DNA of 64,000 nt from an endosymbiont of Lamellibrachia barhami. GTDB lineage: Bacteria > Pseudomonadota > Gammaproteobacteria > Chromatiales > Chromatiaceae. The notes beneath the pieces are model-generated. The model searched no databases, was not told where the DNA came from, and was given only the letters and a program-made list of their open reading frames with translations. Within the stretch, counting starts at the first letter, position 1; every line of letters starts with the position of its first letter. The stretch is from assembly GCF_011947365.2 (NCBI RefSeq), contig NZ_JAAVSH020000001.1:2943423-3007422 (forward strand). The letters are read 5' to 3'. The translations under genes were made by a program, and so were the position numbers. Positions 36,347 to 43,697 of this stretch are shown piece after piece.

Positions 36347-36714
36347 ACCTGGTAAGTTTTGCCCTGATTTTGACCGGCGTACTGCTCAACGCCGTCGCCC
36401 AACTGGCACTAAAGGCGAGTGTGAACAGCATGGGGGCCATCGAACTGAAAATGGCTGACTCCGGCGCTGTGGCCCTGCGGCTGATGGGAGAGCCCTGGCT
36501 CTGGGTCGGACTCTTCTGTTACGGCATCAGCGTCGTCGTATGGATTCTGGCGCTCTCACGGGTGGATGTCTCGATTGCCTATCCGATGCTATCCATCGGT
36601 TATGTGGTGAATGCGTTTGCCGCCTGGGCGCTGTTTGGTGAAGTACTGAGCATTGCGCGCCTCTCTGGTATCGGGGTCATTATCCTCGGTGTGCTTATCC
36701 TGGCCAGGAGTTGA
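36343..36714 (+). CDS. ArnE/ArnF-like small multidrug-type flippase subunit
   Basis: The 123-residue protein has four spans: residues 5-24, 48-68, 72-92 and 98-120. LGVLILARS is at the end. It belongs to the SMR/EamA-like group that includes ArnE and ArnF, which together flip undecaprenyl-P-Ara4N. Only one such gene is seen here, where E. coli has two, so it may act as a homodimer or pair with a protein elsewhere. It overlaps arnT by 4 nt. Confidence 0.82.
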   Translation: MNLVSFALILTGVLLNAVAQLALKASVNSMGAIELKMADSGAVALRLMGEPWLWVGLFCYGISVVVWILALSRVDVSIAYPMLSIGYVVNAFAAWALFGEVLSIARLSGIGVIILGVLILARS

Positions 36715-36716
36715 AT

Positions 36717-37841
36717 ATGTTGCCATTTACCCGTCCTACCATTGGTGAAGAGGAGCAGCAGGCCATAAAGGAGGTGCTGGCGTCCGGCTGGATTACCACC
36801 GGTCCCAAGGTGAAGGCTTTTGAAGTGGCGCTGGAGGCCTATATCGGCGGCGGCGTTTTGGTCCGCGCCTTCAACTCAGGGACCAGCGCCCTGGAAGCCG
36901 CGCTCATCGCTTCCGGCGTCGGGTCCGGGGATGAGGTGATCCTCCCCGCCATGAGTTTTACCGCCAGCGCCAATGTCATCGTTCGGGTGGGCGCCATTCC
37001 GGTCTTCGTGGATGTGGATCTGGTGAGTCGCAATCTTACGGTGAAGGCTGTTGAAGCTGCGCTGACGCCTCGTACCCGCGCCATCATGCCGGTCCATTTT
37101 GCTGGACTGGCGGTGGAGATGCATGCCATCTACGATCTGGCAGAGCGGAACAATCTGGTGGTAGTTGAGGATGCCGCTCAGGCCATCGGCACCGGTATCG
37201 GCGGCCACAAAGTCGGCGCCTCCGGTAATCCGGTCTGTTTCAGTTTCCATCCGAACAAGAATATCACCACTATTGAAGGGGGTGCGCTGGCCAGTAGCGA
37301 CCCCCAATTTATCCGCCGCGTCGAGCGTATCCGCTTCCACGGAATCGAACGGGATGACGCGGGTGGGATAGATGTGCCGGAGTGGGGCGGCAAGATGAAT
37401 ATGCCGGATGTGGGGGCTGCCATGGGTTTGGTTCAGCTACCCAAGCTGGAGGGTTTCAACCACCGTCGCCGTGAATTGGCGCTGCGCTATATCGAGCGAC
37501 TGCCCAAACATTCGGCGATGGTGATTTCCAAAGATGTGCCGGGACACAGCTGGCATATGTTCGCCGTCTGTATCGACTTTCTCTCCCTCGGCACCTCCAG
37601 GAAGGCCTTTCAGGAACAACTGCAGGCGATGGGTGTCGGAACCGGTATCCACTATCCTGCGATGCATCTGTTTTCCCTCTATCGGCACTACGGTTATGGA
37701 CCGGGTGATTTTCCGGTTGCAGAACGGATCGGTGAACAGACGCTGACCCTGCCCCTGTTCCCCGCGATGGCCGATGAGGATGTGGATCAGGTGTGCGATG
37801 CGCTGAACAAACTACTACTTAGCGGAGAAGTCACTCCATGA
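36717..37841 (+). CDS. arnB: UDP-4-amino-4-deoxy-L-arabinose aminotransferase
   Basis: The 374-residue PLP enzyme of the DegT/DnrJ/EryC1 type has GSGDEVILPAMSFTASANVIV, the PLP-binding DAAQAIG, and catalytic Lys in FSFHPNKNITTIEGGAL. ArnB transfers an amino group to UDP-4-keto-pentose. I take ATG 36717 because AGGAG lies 7 nt upstream; the TTG at 36711 overlaps the upstream stop. It overlaps arnC by 4 nt. Confidence 0.94.
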   Translation: MLPFTRPTIGEEEQQAIKEVLASGWITTGPKVKAFEVALEAYIGGGVLVRAFNSGTSALEAALIASGVGSGDEVILPAMSFTASANVIVRVGAIPVFVDVDLVSRNLTVKAVEAALTPRTRAIMPVHFAGLAVEMHAIYDLAERNNLVVVEDAAQAIGTGIGGHKVGASGNPVCFSFHPNKNITTIEGGALASSDPQFIRRVERIRFHGIERDDAGGIDVPEWGGKMNMPDVGAAMGLVQLPKLEGFNHRRRELALRYIERLPKHSAMVISKDVPGHSWHMFAVCIDFLSLGTSRKAFQEQLQAMGVGTGIHYPAMHLFSLYRHYGYGPGDFPVAERIGEQTLTLPLFPAMADEDVDQVCDALNKLLLSGEVTP

Positions 37842-38818
37842 CGGAGCAAGCTTTGGAAGGGAGTCCCGATCTGTCGGTTGTGATCCCGGTCTATAACGAA
37901 GAGGCGGTACTGCCGTCGCTTTTTTCCCGGCTCTATCCGGCACTGGATGCGTTGGGGCGTAGCTATGAAATCATCTTTGTCGATGACGGCAGCCGCGATC
38001 GTTCAATCGCGCTGTTGCGCAAGCAGTATCAGGTGCGCCCCGAAGAGACCCGGGTGGTCTGCCTGCGCGCCAACGCCGGTCAGCATGCGGCCATCATAGC
38101 GGGGTTCGAGCATTGCCGTGGCCGCTTTGTGGTGACCCTGGATGCCGATCTGCAGAATCCGCCGGAAGAGATTGGCAAGCTGCTGGCCGAACTGGATAAG
38201 GGGCACGACTATGTCGGCTCCATTCGCCGCAACCGGCAGGACAGCGCTTGGCGGGATATCGCCTCCAAGGCGATGAACCGGTTGCGCGAGCGTATCACCA
38301 ACATCCATATGACCGACCAGGGTTGCATGCTGCGGGGTTATGACCGGGACATTGTCAGCGCCATCATCGACTCCAAAGAGTCGAACACCTTTATTCCCGC
38401 ACTGGCCTACCTCTACTCCGGCAATCCGGTTGAGGTGGTGGTGGAGCACGAAGAGCGGGCGGCCGGGGAGTCGAAATATCCGCTCTACAAGCTGATCCAT
38501 CTCAACTTCGATCTGATGACCGGTTTCTCTCTGATGCCGTTGCAGGTCTTCTCCCTGATGGGAATGGGTATCTCTATCATCTCTTTTGCCTTTGTGCTCT
38601 TTCTGGTGCTGCGGCGTCTTATCGTGGGGCCGGAAGTGGAGGGTGTGTTCACCCTGTTCGCCATTGTCTTCTTTCTGATCGGTATTCTGCTCTTCGGTAT
38701 CGGCCTGCTGGGTGAGTATGTGGGACGCATCTATGTGCAGGCTCGTGGGCGCCCCCGCTACCTGGTGCGCATGGTGCTTGAGAAAAACGGCCAGACTGAA
38801 ACCGGGGAAGAGGCTTAG
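37838..38818 (+). CDS. arnC: Undecaprenyl-phosphate 4-deoxy-4-formamido-L-arabinose transferase
   Basis: The 326-residue GT2 enzyme has VVIPVYNEEAVLPSLFSRLY, FVDDGSRDRS, TLDADLQNPPEEI (DXD motif) and two C-terminal spans (residues about 235-260 and 270-295). ArnC transfers formyl-Ara4N from UDP to undecaprenyl phosphate. Start ATG 37838 overlaps arnB by 4 nt, and a 1-nt overlap links it to the formyltransferase. Confidence 0.93.
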   Translation: MTEQALEGSPDLSVVIPVYNEEAVLPSLFSRLYPALDALGRSYEIIFVDDGSRDRSIALLRKQYQVRPEETRVVCLRANAGQHAAIIAGFEHCRGRFVVTLDADLQNPPEEIGKLLAELDKGHDYVGSIRRNRQDSAWRDIASKAMNRLRERITNIHMTDQGCMLRGYDRDIVSAIIDSKESNTFIPALAYLYSGNPVEVVVEHEERAAGESKYPLYKLIHLNFDLMTGFSLMPLQVFSLMGMGISIISFAFVLFLVLRRLIVGPEVEGVFTLFAIVFFLIGILLFGIGLLGEYVGRIYVQARGRPRYLVRMVLEKNGQTETGEEA

Positions 38819-39747
38819 TGACGGTGGTTACTGCGCACAGTGCGGTGGTCTTCGCCTACCACCAGGTGGGTGTGCGTTGCCTCTCGGTACTGTTGGCTCA
38901 GGGGGTGGATGTACGACTGGTGGTGACACATCAGGATAATCCCAACGAGAATGTCTGGTGGGAATCCGTCGCCGAGCTGGCCGGGCGAGCGGGCATTCCA
39001 GTGATAACGCCGGATGATCCCAACATGCCGGAAGTGGTTGAGCAGATAGGTGCCTGTGAGCCGGATCTCTTCTTCTCCTTCTACTACCGGCACATGCTCA
39101 AAGGGGATCTGCTGTCGATCCCTGCTCAGGGTGCCTACAACATGCATGGTTCCCTGCTGCCCCGCTACCGGGGGCGTGTACCGGTGAACTGGGCGATAAT
39201 TCATGGTGAAACTCAGAGTGGCGCCAGCCTGCACCGCATGGAGATCAAACCCGACGCGGGTAATCTGGCCGGTCAACAGGCGGTGACCATTTTACCCAAC
39301 GATACGGCGCAGGACGTGTTCTTGAAGCTGGTCTGCGCGGCCGAGACGCTCCTGTTTCGGTTACTGCCCGGCCTGCTGGAGGGTTCACCTGAAGGGACCC
39401 CGATGGATCTTCAGGCAGGCAGTTACTTTGGTGGCCGCAGACCGGAAGATGGCCGGGTGGACTGGAGCCGGAGCGCCTGGCAGATCCACAATCTGATCCG
39501 GGCCGTGGCGCCGCCCTACCCAGGGGCTTTCACCCATGCGGATGGAAAAAAACTGTTGTTGATGGGCAGTTACTGGCGCAATGAGACAGGAAAAGGCGAT
39601 AATACCCGGCTTTACTGGGCGGGTGGCCGCTGTTACGCGGACTGCGCCGATGGAAAACGAATCGAATTGACCCGTTTGGAGCTTGATGGTGAGGTGCTGG
39701 ACGAATCCGCATTTAGCCAACAGTTCGGTAAAGAACTGAAGCTCTGA
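38818..39747 (+). CDS. ArnA-type UDP-Ara4N formyltransferase (separate N-terminal half)
   Basis: The start is GTG 38818. The 309-residue product is the 10-formyl-THF-dependent transformylase half of ArnA. YNMHGSLLPRYRGRVPVNWA carries the catalytic Asn and His, and ASLHRMEIKPDAGN the catalytic Asp. A methionyl-tRNA formyltransferase-like C-terminal barrel ends at KEL-KL. In E. coli ArnA is a fusion of this with a decarboxylase; here they are separate, with stop TGA at 39745 and a 34-bp gap. The two activities would still operate in the same pathway. Confidence 0.9.
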   Translation: MTVVTAHSAVVFAYHQVGVRCLSVLLAQGVDVRLVVTHQDNPNENVWWESVAELAGRAGIPVITPDDPNMPEVVEQIGACEPDLFFSFYYRHMLKGDLLSIPAQGAYNMHGSLLPRYRGRVPVNWAIIHGETQSGASLHRMEIKPDAGNLAGQQAVTILPNDTAQDVFLKLVCAAETLLFRLLPGLLEGSPEGTPMDLQAGSYFGGRRPEDGRVDWSRSAWQIHNLIRAVAPPYPGAFTHADGKKLLLMGSYWRNETGKGDNTRLYWAGGRCYADCADGKRIELTRLELDGEVLDESAFSQQFGKELKL

Positions 39748-39781
39748 CCTTGAATAAAGTGAAACTGGAGAAGCATCTGCT

Positions 39782-40825
39782 ATGAATATCCTGATTTTGG
39801 GCGTGAACGGCTTTATCGGACACCATCTGTCTCGCCGTATCCTCGAAACCACCGACTGGAATGTCTACGGCATGGATATGCATTCCGAACGGGTGCTGGA
39901 GTTCGTTGATCACGAACGTTTCAACTTCTTCGAGGGTGATATCACCATCAACCACGAATGGATTGAGTACCACGTCAAAAAGTGTGATGTGATCCTGCCG
40001 CTGGTGGCGATCGCTACACCCGCCACCTATGTCACCAATCCACTGTCGGTTTTTGAACTCGATTTCGAGGCCAATCTGCCGATCGTACGGGCCTGTGTCG
40101 AATACGGCAAGCGGGTGCTGTTCCCGTCGACCTCTGAGGTCTACGGCATGTCGGCGGACAGTGAATTCCATCCCTATGAGTCCAATCTGGTGCTGGGTCC
40201 GCTCAACAAACCACGCTGGATCTACTCCTGCGCCAAGCAGTTGATGGATCGGGTGATCAGTGCCTACGGCCAGCAGGAAGGACTTGAGTACACCCTGTTC
40301 CGCCCCTTCAACTGGATTGGTCCCGGCCTCGACAGCATCCACACACCGAAAGAGGGCAGCTCGCGGGTGGTTACCCAGTTCCTGGGCCACATTGCGCGCG
40401 GTGAGCCGATTCAGCTGGTGGATGGCGGCAGTCAGCGCCGCAGTTTTACCGACTTCAGCGATGGCATCAGCGCGCTGATGAAGATCATCGAAAACAAGGA
40501 CGACTGTGCCCTTGGCAATATTTATAATATTGGTAATCCATCCAACGATCTGTCGGTGCGTGAACTGGCGGAGATGATGGTTGAGATCGCCAAGGAGTTC
40601 CCGGAGTATGCCCCCGGCGCCGAAAAAGTGGAACTCATGGAGGTCTCTTCAGGAAAATATTACGGCGAGGGTTATCAGGACATTCAGACCCGCGTGCCCT
40701 TTATTGGTAATACCAAAGAGGAGCTCGACTGGGCGCCCAAGGTTGAGGTGCGTGACGCGCTGCGCAAGATCTTCGAAGCCTATCGTCACGAGGTCGCCGA
40801 GGCCAGCGCGCTGCTCGACGATTGA
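39782..40825 (+). CDS. ArnA-type UDP-glucuronate decarboxylase (separate C-terminal half)
   Basis: This 347-residue NAD-dependent SDR has ILGVNGFIGHHLSRRIL at the N-terminus (GXXGXXG), FPSTSEVYGM with the catalytic Ser and Glu, and YSCAKQLMDRV (YxxxK). NIYNIGNPSNDLSVRELAEMM lies toward the end. It oxidises and decarboxylates UDP-glucuronate to the 4-keto pentose. AAACTGGAGAAGC precedes the ATG. Downstream a REP-rich 190-bp region leads to the arnD remnant. Confidence 0.9.
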   Translation: MNILILGVNGFIGHHLSRRILETTDWNVYGMDMHSERVLEFVDHERFNFFEGDITINHEWIEYHVKKCDVILPLVAIATPATYVTNPLSVFELDFEANLPIVRACVEYGKRVLFPSTSEVYGMSADSEFHPYESNLVLGPLNKPRWIYSCAKQLMDRVISAYGQQEGLEYTLFRPFNWIGPGLDSIHTPKEGSSRVVTQFLGHIARGEPIQLVDGGSQRRSFTDFSDGISALMKIIENKDDCALGNIYNIGNPSNDLSVRELAEMMVEIAKEFPEYAPGAEKVELMEVSSGKYYGEGYQDIQTRVPFIGNTKEELDWAPKVEVRDALRKIFEAYRHEVAEASALLDD

Positions 40826-40848
40826 ACTGGGCTTTGTAACCTTGATCT

Positions 40849-40997
40849 GTAGGCCTGATCAAGCGCAGCGGATCAGGCAAATGGCCAGGCACAACAGCCG
40901 GTGTCTGCCGGTTCCGCAAGCTTGAACCGGCCTACGGTTTGTCGCCTGCTCAAGGAACCTGGATCTGTAGGTCTGATCAAGCGCAGCGGATCAGGCA
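40849..40997. repeat. Cluster of three REP-like palindromes
   Basis: Elements at 40849-40879, 40906-40935 (inverted) and 40967-40997 share the AAGCGCAGCG or AAGC(G)-type loop and stems of two types, TGATC/GATCA and GGTTC/GAACC. The third ends 16 bp before the arnD start. The loop here has C in place of T in the first and third. The tight cluster may insulate transcription between the arn genes and arnD. Confidence 0.85.
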
Positions 40998-41013
40998 AAA
41001 GACCAAACATCAA

Positions 41014-41238
41014 ATGGCACTCATGACAGTCGCACTCAAGGTTGATGTAGACACCTATCGCGGCACCCTGGAAGGGGTGCCGGCGTTGTTGCGTCTGTTC
41101 GATGAGTATCAAGTGCGCGCCACCTTCTTCAGTCTGACCGGACCACACTGGCCGTACCGGTGGCGCATCTTTCCGCCTGGGATTCCTGCAAAAAGTGTGG
41201 TGTACCAGCGGCCAGCAACTACGGCCTCAAAACCCTGA
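41014..41238 (+). pseudogene. arnD: arnD, N-terminal fragment only
   Basis: From ATG 41014 or 41023 the frame encodes TVALKVDVDTYRGTLEGVPA and LLRLFDEYQVRATFFSLTGP, the start of ArnD (deformylase for undecaprenyl-P-Ara4FN, NodB-like), including one Asp of the metal site in KVDVDTYRG. Similarity ends near 41140, and the remaining 30 codons are unrelated. The other metal ligands and catalytic residues are missing, so it cannot function. Full-length ArnD has about 300 residues. The break coincides with the start of the accessory region and the C-terminal end of the overlapping VIT-vWA gene. Confidence 0.85.
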
Positions 41239-42905
41239 TAATGGCGTGGACAGACCAGCACACAACTGGTCTGTTCAGTGACCAACTGGTAACTGACCGC
41301 CAGTTCTTTTGATTCTTCCGGCAATTCAGGGTCAATCTGGGCGCTAGCCGCAACCCGTGGCAGGGCAGCACGAATCGCCTCATCGGTCTCGTTGGCCCTC
41401 GCTATCCTCAACCGCTGCCGCAGTGTCTGACCATCATCAGCATCGATGACCAGCATTGTCTCACCTGTGGGTGGCGCATCGAACCAGGCGAAGAGGTGTA
41501 GCGTATCGCCAGCAAAGACTTGCCCGATCTCTGCCGGGAACTGGCGGGTTGGTGAACTCGGCCACACTACCTTGACCGCTGCCGCAGAGGGTTGATCGAT
41601 GCGTTTAAAATGGCGCACGATGTGCTCTGCCATCCCTTCACGGGGGGATACCAGCTCACATGCACCGCCGGTCTGTTCCGCCAATTGGCGCAGAAATGCT
41701 TCGGAGACGGCGCTGCCGACACCTACTGTAAAGATACGATGCCTTGAATGGTGGGCGGCTTTCACCACCGCATCATGCTGCCAGACCTCACCATCGGTGA
41801 TCAGCAGCAGATCCTGGCTTAACCCTTCACGCACACCACTCTCATAGGCAGCATCCAGGGCACCACCAATCTTCGTACCACCCATATCTGCATCAAGTTC
41901 AGCAACGAAGCGGGCAGCCATCGCCAGACTGTTCTCCGATACCGGCAAGAGCTGCTCTGAGAGCATCCGGTAGTTGGAGCCGAAAGCGACAATGTTGAAC
42001 CAATCGCGGGGTTCCAACAGGGCCAGGATCTCGTGCAGTGCGGCTCTTGCCTGGGCAATGGAGTCTCCGCTCATGGAGCCGGAACAGTCGATCACCAATT
42101 TAATGCAGCGCGGCGGGGTTTGTTCACCTGCGGGAAGGTGTGGATGAAATGAAGCGAGCACCAAGTGCTGATCGCCATCTGGGACAACGAGGGTTTCACC
42201 CCCCTGCCCCTCTGGCTCGCGCAACATCAGGACGAAATCCCGGTCCATCTGTGCACTGCCACCGTTCAGGGTGAAACTTCTGCTCTCCTGTGTGTCCACC
42301 ACGGAGACCTGATGGGTCGGGCATTCGTAGACGGCCCGTGAAAGATCGCCCAACACCTGAAGCTGCAGAGAAAAACCATGATCAGCATTGAGGCAGTATT
42401 CAGGGATCTGGTGGGGCTGCATGCCAACGGCAGACGGATCGCCGTAGCGGGGGGCAATGGTGGTCGGCAGCTGAAAACGTAGCGTATCGCCCTGCCAACG
42501 ATGGAGCTGGCTGAAACGGAAACGTACCAGCGCCCGCTCCCCCGCCTGCAGGTTTCCAAGATTGACTGTGAACAGTCCGGGGCCGCTCTTTTCCAGCAGC
42601 ACCGCCGTGTCCCCCTCCTCCATCGCCTCCTCGTAGACCTCAACTGCTTCGGCCCGGGGTTGGACCACACCGGTCAGGGTCTCGCCGTTGAGTTCCAGTG
42701 TCAGTTCGAGCAACACAGCATCCAGCGGCAGGGGAAAAGTATAGACCGCCTCGATATTGACCGACTCCAGATTACGGTAGACCTGAGTCATCGTCACTTC
42801 GGAGAAGAGACCCTGCAGTGTCGCCTTCACATCCACCGATTCCAAGGCAATCTGTTCACCACCAACGGATTCCATAACAGCTGCGGCAACGTTTAACATG
42901 ATCAT
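41109..42905 (-). CDS. VIT and vWA domain protein with aberrant C-terminus
   Basis: The 598-residue protein has a VIT domain (residues about 1-130: VDVKATLQGLFSEVTMTQVYRN read in two parts, then YTFPLPLDAVLLELTLELNG). A vWA domain follows (about 265-430) with MIDAS motif DCSGSMSG, GGTKIGGAL and LITDGEVW. Both resemble vault-like inter-alpha-trypsin proteins. No signal peptide is seen, so it is probably cytoplasmic. The last 15 residues (VGP-type KKVART tail) are read from the antisense strand of arnD, so the original C-terminus was lost. It begins at ATG 42905, overlapping the MerR stop by 4 nt, with GAGGAGTC upstream. Confidence 0.85.
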   Translation of the reverse strand: MIMLNVAAAVMESVGGEQIALESVDVKATLQGLFSEVTMTQVYRNLESVNIEAVYTFPLPLDAVLLELTLELNGETLTGVVQPRAEAVEVYEEAMEEGDTAVLLEKSGPGLFTVNLGNLQAGERALVRFRFSQLHRWQGDTLRFQLPTTIAPRYGDPSAVGMQPHQIPEYCLNADHGFSLQLQVLGDLSRAVYECPTHQVSVVDTQESRSFTLNGGSAQMDRDFVLMLREPEGQGGETLVVPDGDQHLVLASFHPHLPAGEQTPPRCIKLVIDCSGSMSGDSIAQARAALHEILALLEPRDWFNIVAFGSNYRMLSEQLLPVSENSLAMAARFVAELDADMGGTKIGGALDAAYESGVREGLSQDLLLITDGEVWQHDAVVKAAHHSRHRIFTVGVGSAVSEAFLRQLAEQTGGACELVSPREGMAEHIVRHFKRIDQPSAAAVKVVWPSSPTRQFPAEIGQVFAGDTLHLFAWFDAPPTGETMLVIDADDGQTLRQRLRIARANETDEAIRAALPRVAASAQIDPELPEESKELAVSYQLVTEQTSCVLVCPRHYQGFEAVVAGRWYTTLFAGIPGGKMRHRYGQCGPVRLKKVART

Positions 42906-43330
42906 GACTCCTCTTGTGATCGAATTTCTGTATAGAGCGCCATCACACCTTCGGCCAGCGCCCTTACCTGCTCCGGCGTCAAACCGGCTCTGCCAGGCTC
43001 CAGTATCAGTTCAACACCGTCATCCACCATCAGATGACTCCAAACCTCAACACTACCGCGTCGACGCGGTAGTGGCGGTGGAACCGGGCCATCCAGCCCA
43101 TCAGCGGTGTGGAGCAGCTCTCGGATACGCTCCAGCGACAACCCGGCCTGCTGCCACTTGCGGATCTCAAGCAGTTGTTCCAGGTGTTGCTGCACATAGT
43201 GAGCACCACGTCCAAGCCCTTCTGGCTTGTCCACCAGCCCGATCTGGATGTAGTAGCGAATGGTTCGCCGGGGCAGATCCACCAATCCGGCCAGCTCATC
43301 CAGGGTGAAACGGTGTTTTTGCTCTTTCAT
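42902..43330 (-). CDS. MerR-type HTH regulator coupled to the VIT-vWA gene
   Basis: From ATG 43330 the product has 142 residues (GTG 43348 would add six). It starts with a winged-helix region of MerR type: FTLDELAGLVDLPRRTIRYYIQIGLVDKPEG, then a wing with GRGAHYVQQHLEQLLEIRKWQQAGLSLERIRELL. The remaining part (VPPPLPRRRG, then EVWSHLMVDDGVELILEPG) lacks metal-binding Cys pairs, so the effector is not obviously a metal. Stop overlaps the VIT-vWA start by 4 nt, so the two are co-translated. A role in sensing with the vWA protein is inferred. Confidence 0.78.
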   Translation of the reverse strand: MKEQKHRFTLDELAGLVDLPRRTIRYYIQIGLVDKPEGLGRGAHYVQQHLEQLLEIRKWQQAGLSLERIRELLHTADGLDGPVPPPLPRRRGSVEVWSHLMVDDGVELILEPGRAGLTPEQVRALAEGVMALYTEIRSQEES

Positions 43331-43348
43331 GACAGTTAATATAGACAC

Positions 43349-43697
43349 TCATTGTGTTTCATTCAAGTGTCACATTTTAACGCAGATGAAATATCACTTA
43401 TCTGGGAATAATCTTCAGGGAATCGAAATCTTCACCGCCGCCAATAACTCTCTGAGCGAAAGGCGTTACAGTGTTAAATTGCATCCAAAAATGGCAGTGG
43501 TTTCTTGTGCCATTTTTCAGATTTCTTCAGGTTAATTTATATTGGAGAGCAACTGACCGGTATGACAAAGCTTTCACACCCGCCGCTTATCTGCTGGGAA
43601 TGTGCTGACAATAGTATTGTCAGCAATAATTACGCTAACCCCGCGCAACCGACTCAGTAGTCAAGGTAAAGCATCCCGGATGCCTAAAAAAACCGGC
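43349..43697. other. Spacer between TIR-STAND and MerR genes
   Basis: The 350-bp spacer has no frame that I can support. It contains a perfect 11-bp-arm palindrome at 43603-43625 and an AT-rich stretch, ATTTTAACGCAG, near the MerR start. It could hold the MerR promoter and operator. Short plus-strand frames here overlap coding sequence on the other strand and look random. Confidence 0.5.
43603..43625. promoter_or_regulatory. Perfect palindrome, possible operator
   Basis: TGCTGACAATA-G-TATTGTCAGCA: 11-bp perfect arms around one G. It sits about 270 bp upstream of the MerR start and 73 bp beyond the end of the TIR gene. It lacks a T-run, so a terminator is less likely than a protein-binding site. 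Confidence 0.45.

Noticed and set aside
40939-41013. Longer N-terminal extension of the arnD fragment
   Set aside because: It reads through a REP palindrome; ArnD similarity starts only at TVALKVDV after ATG 41014/41023.
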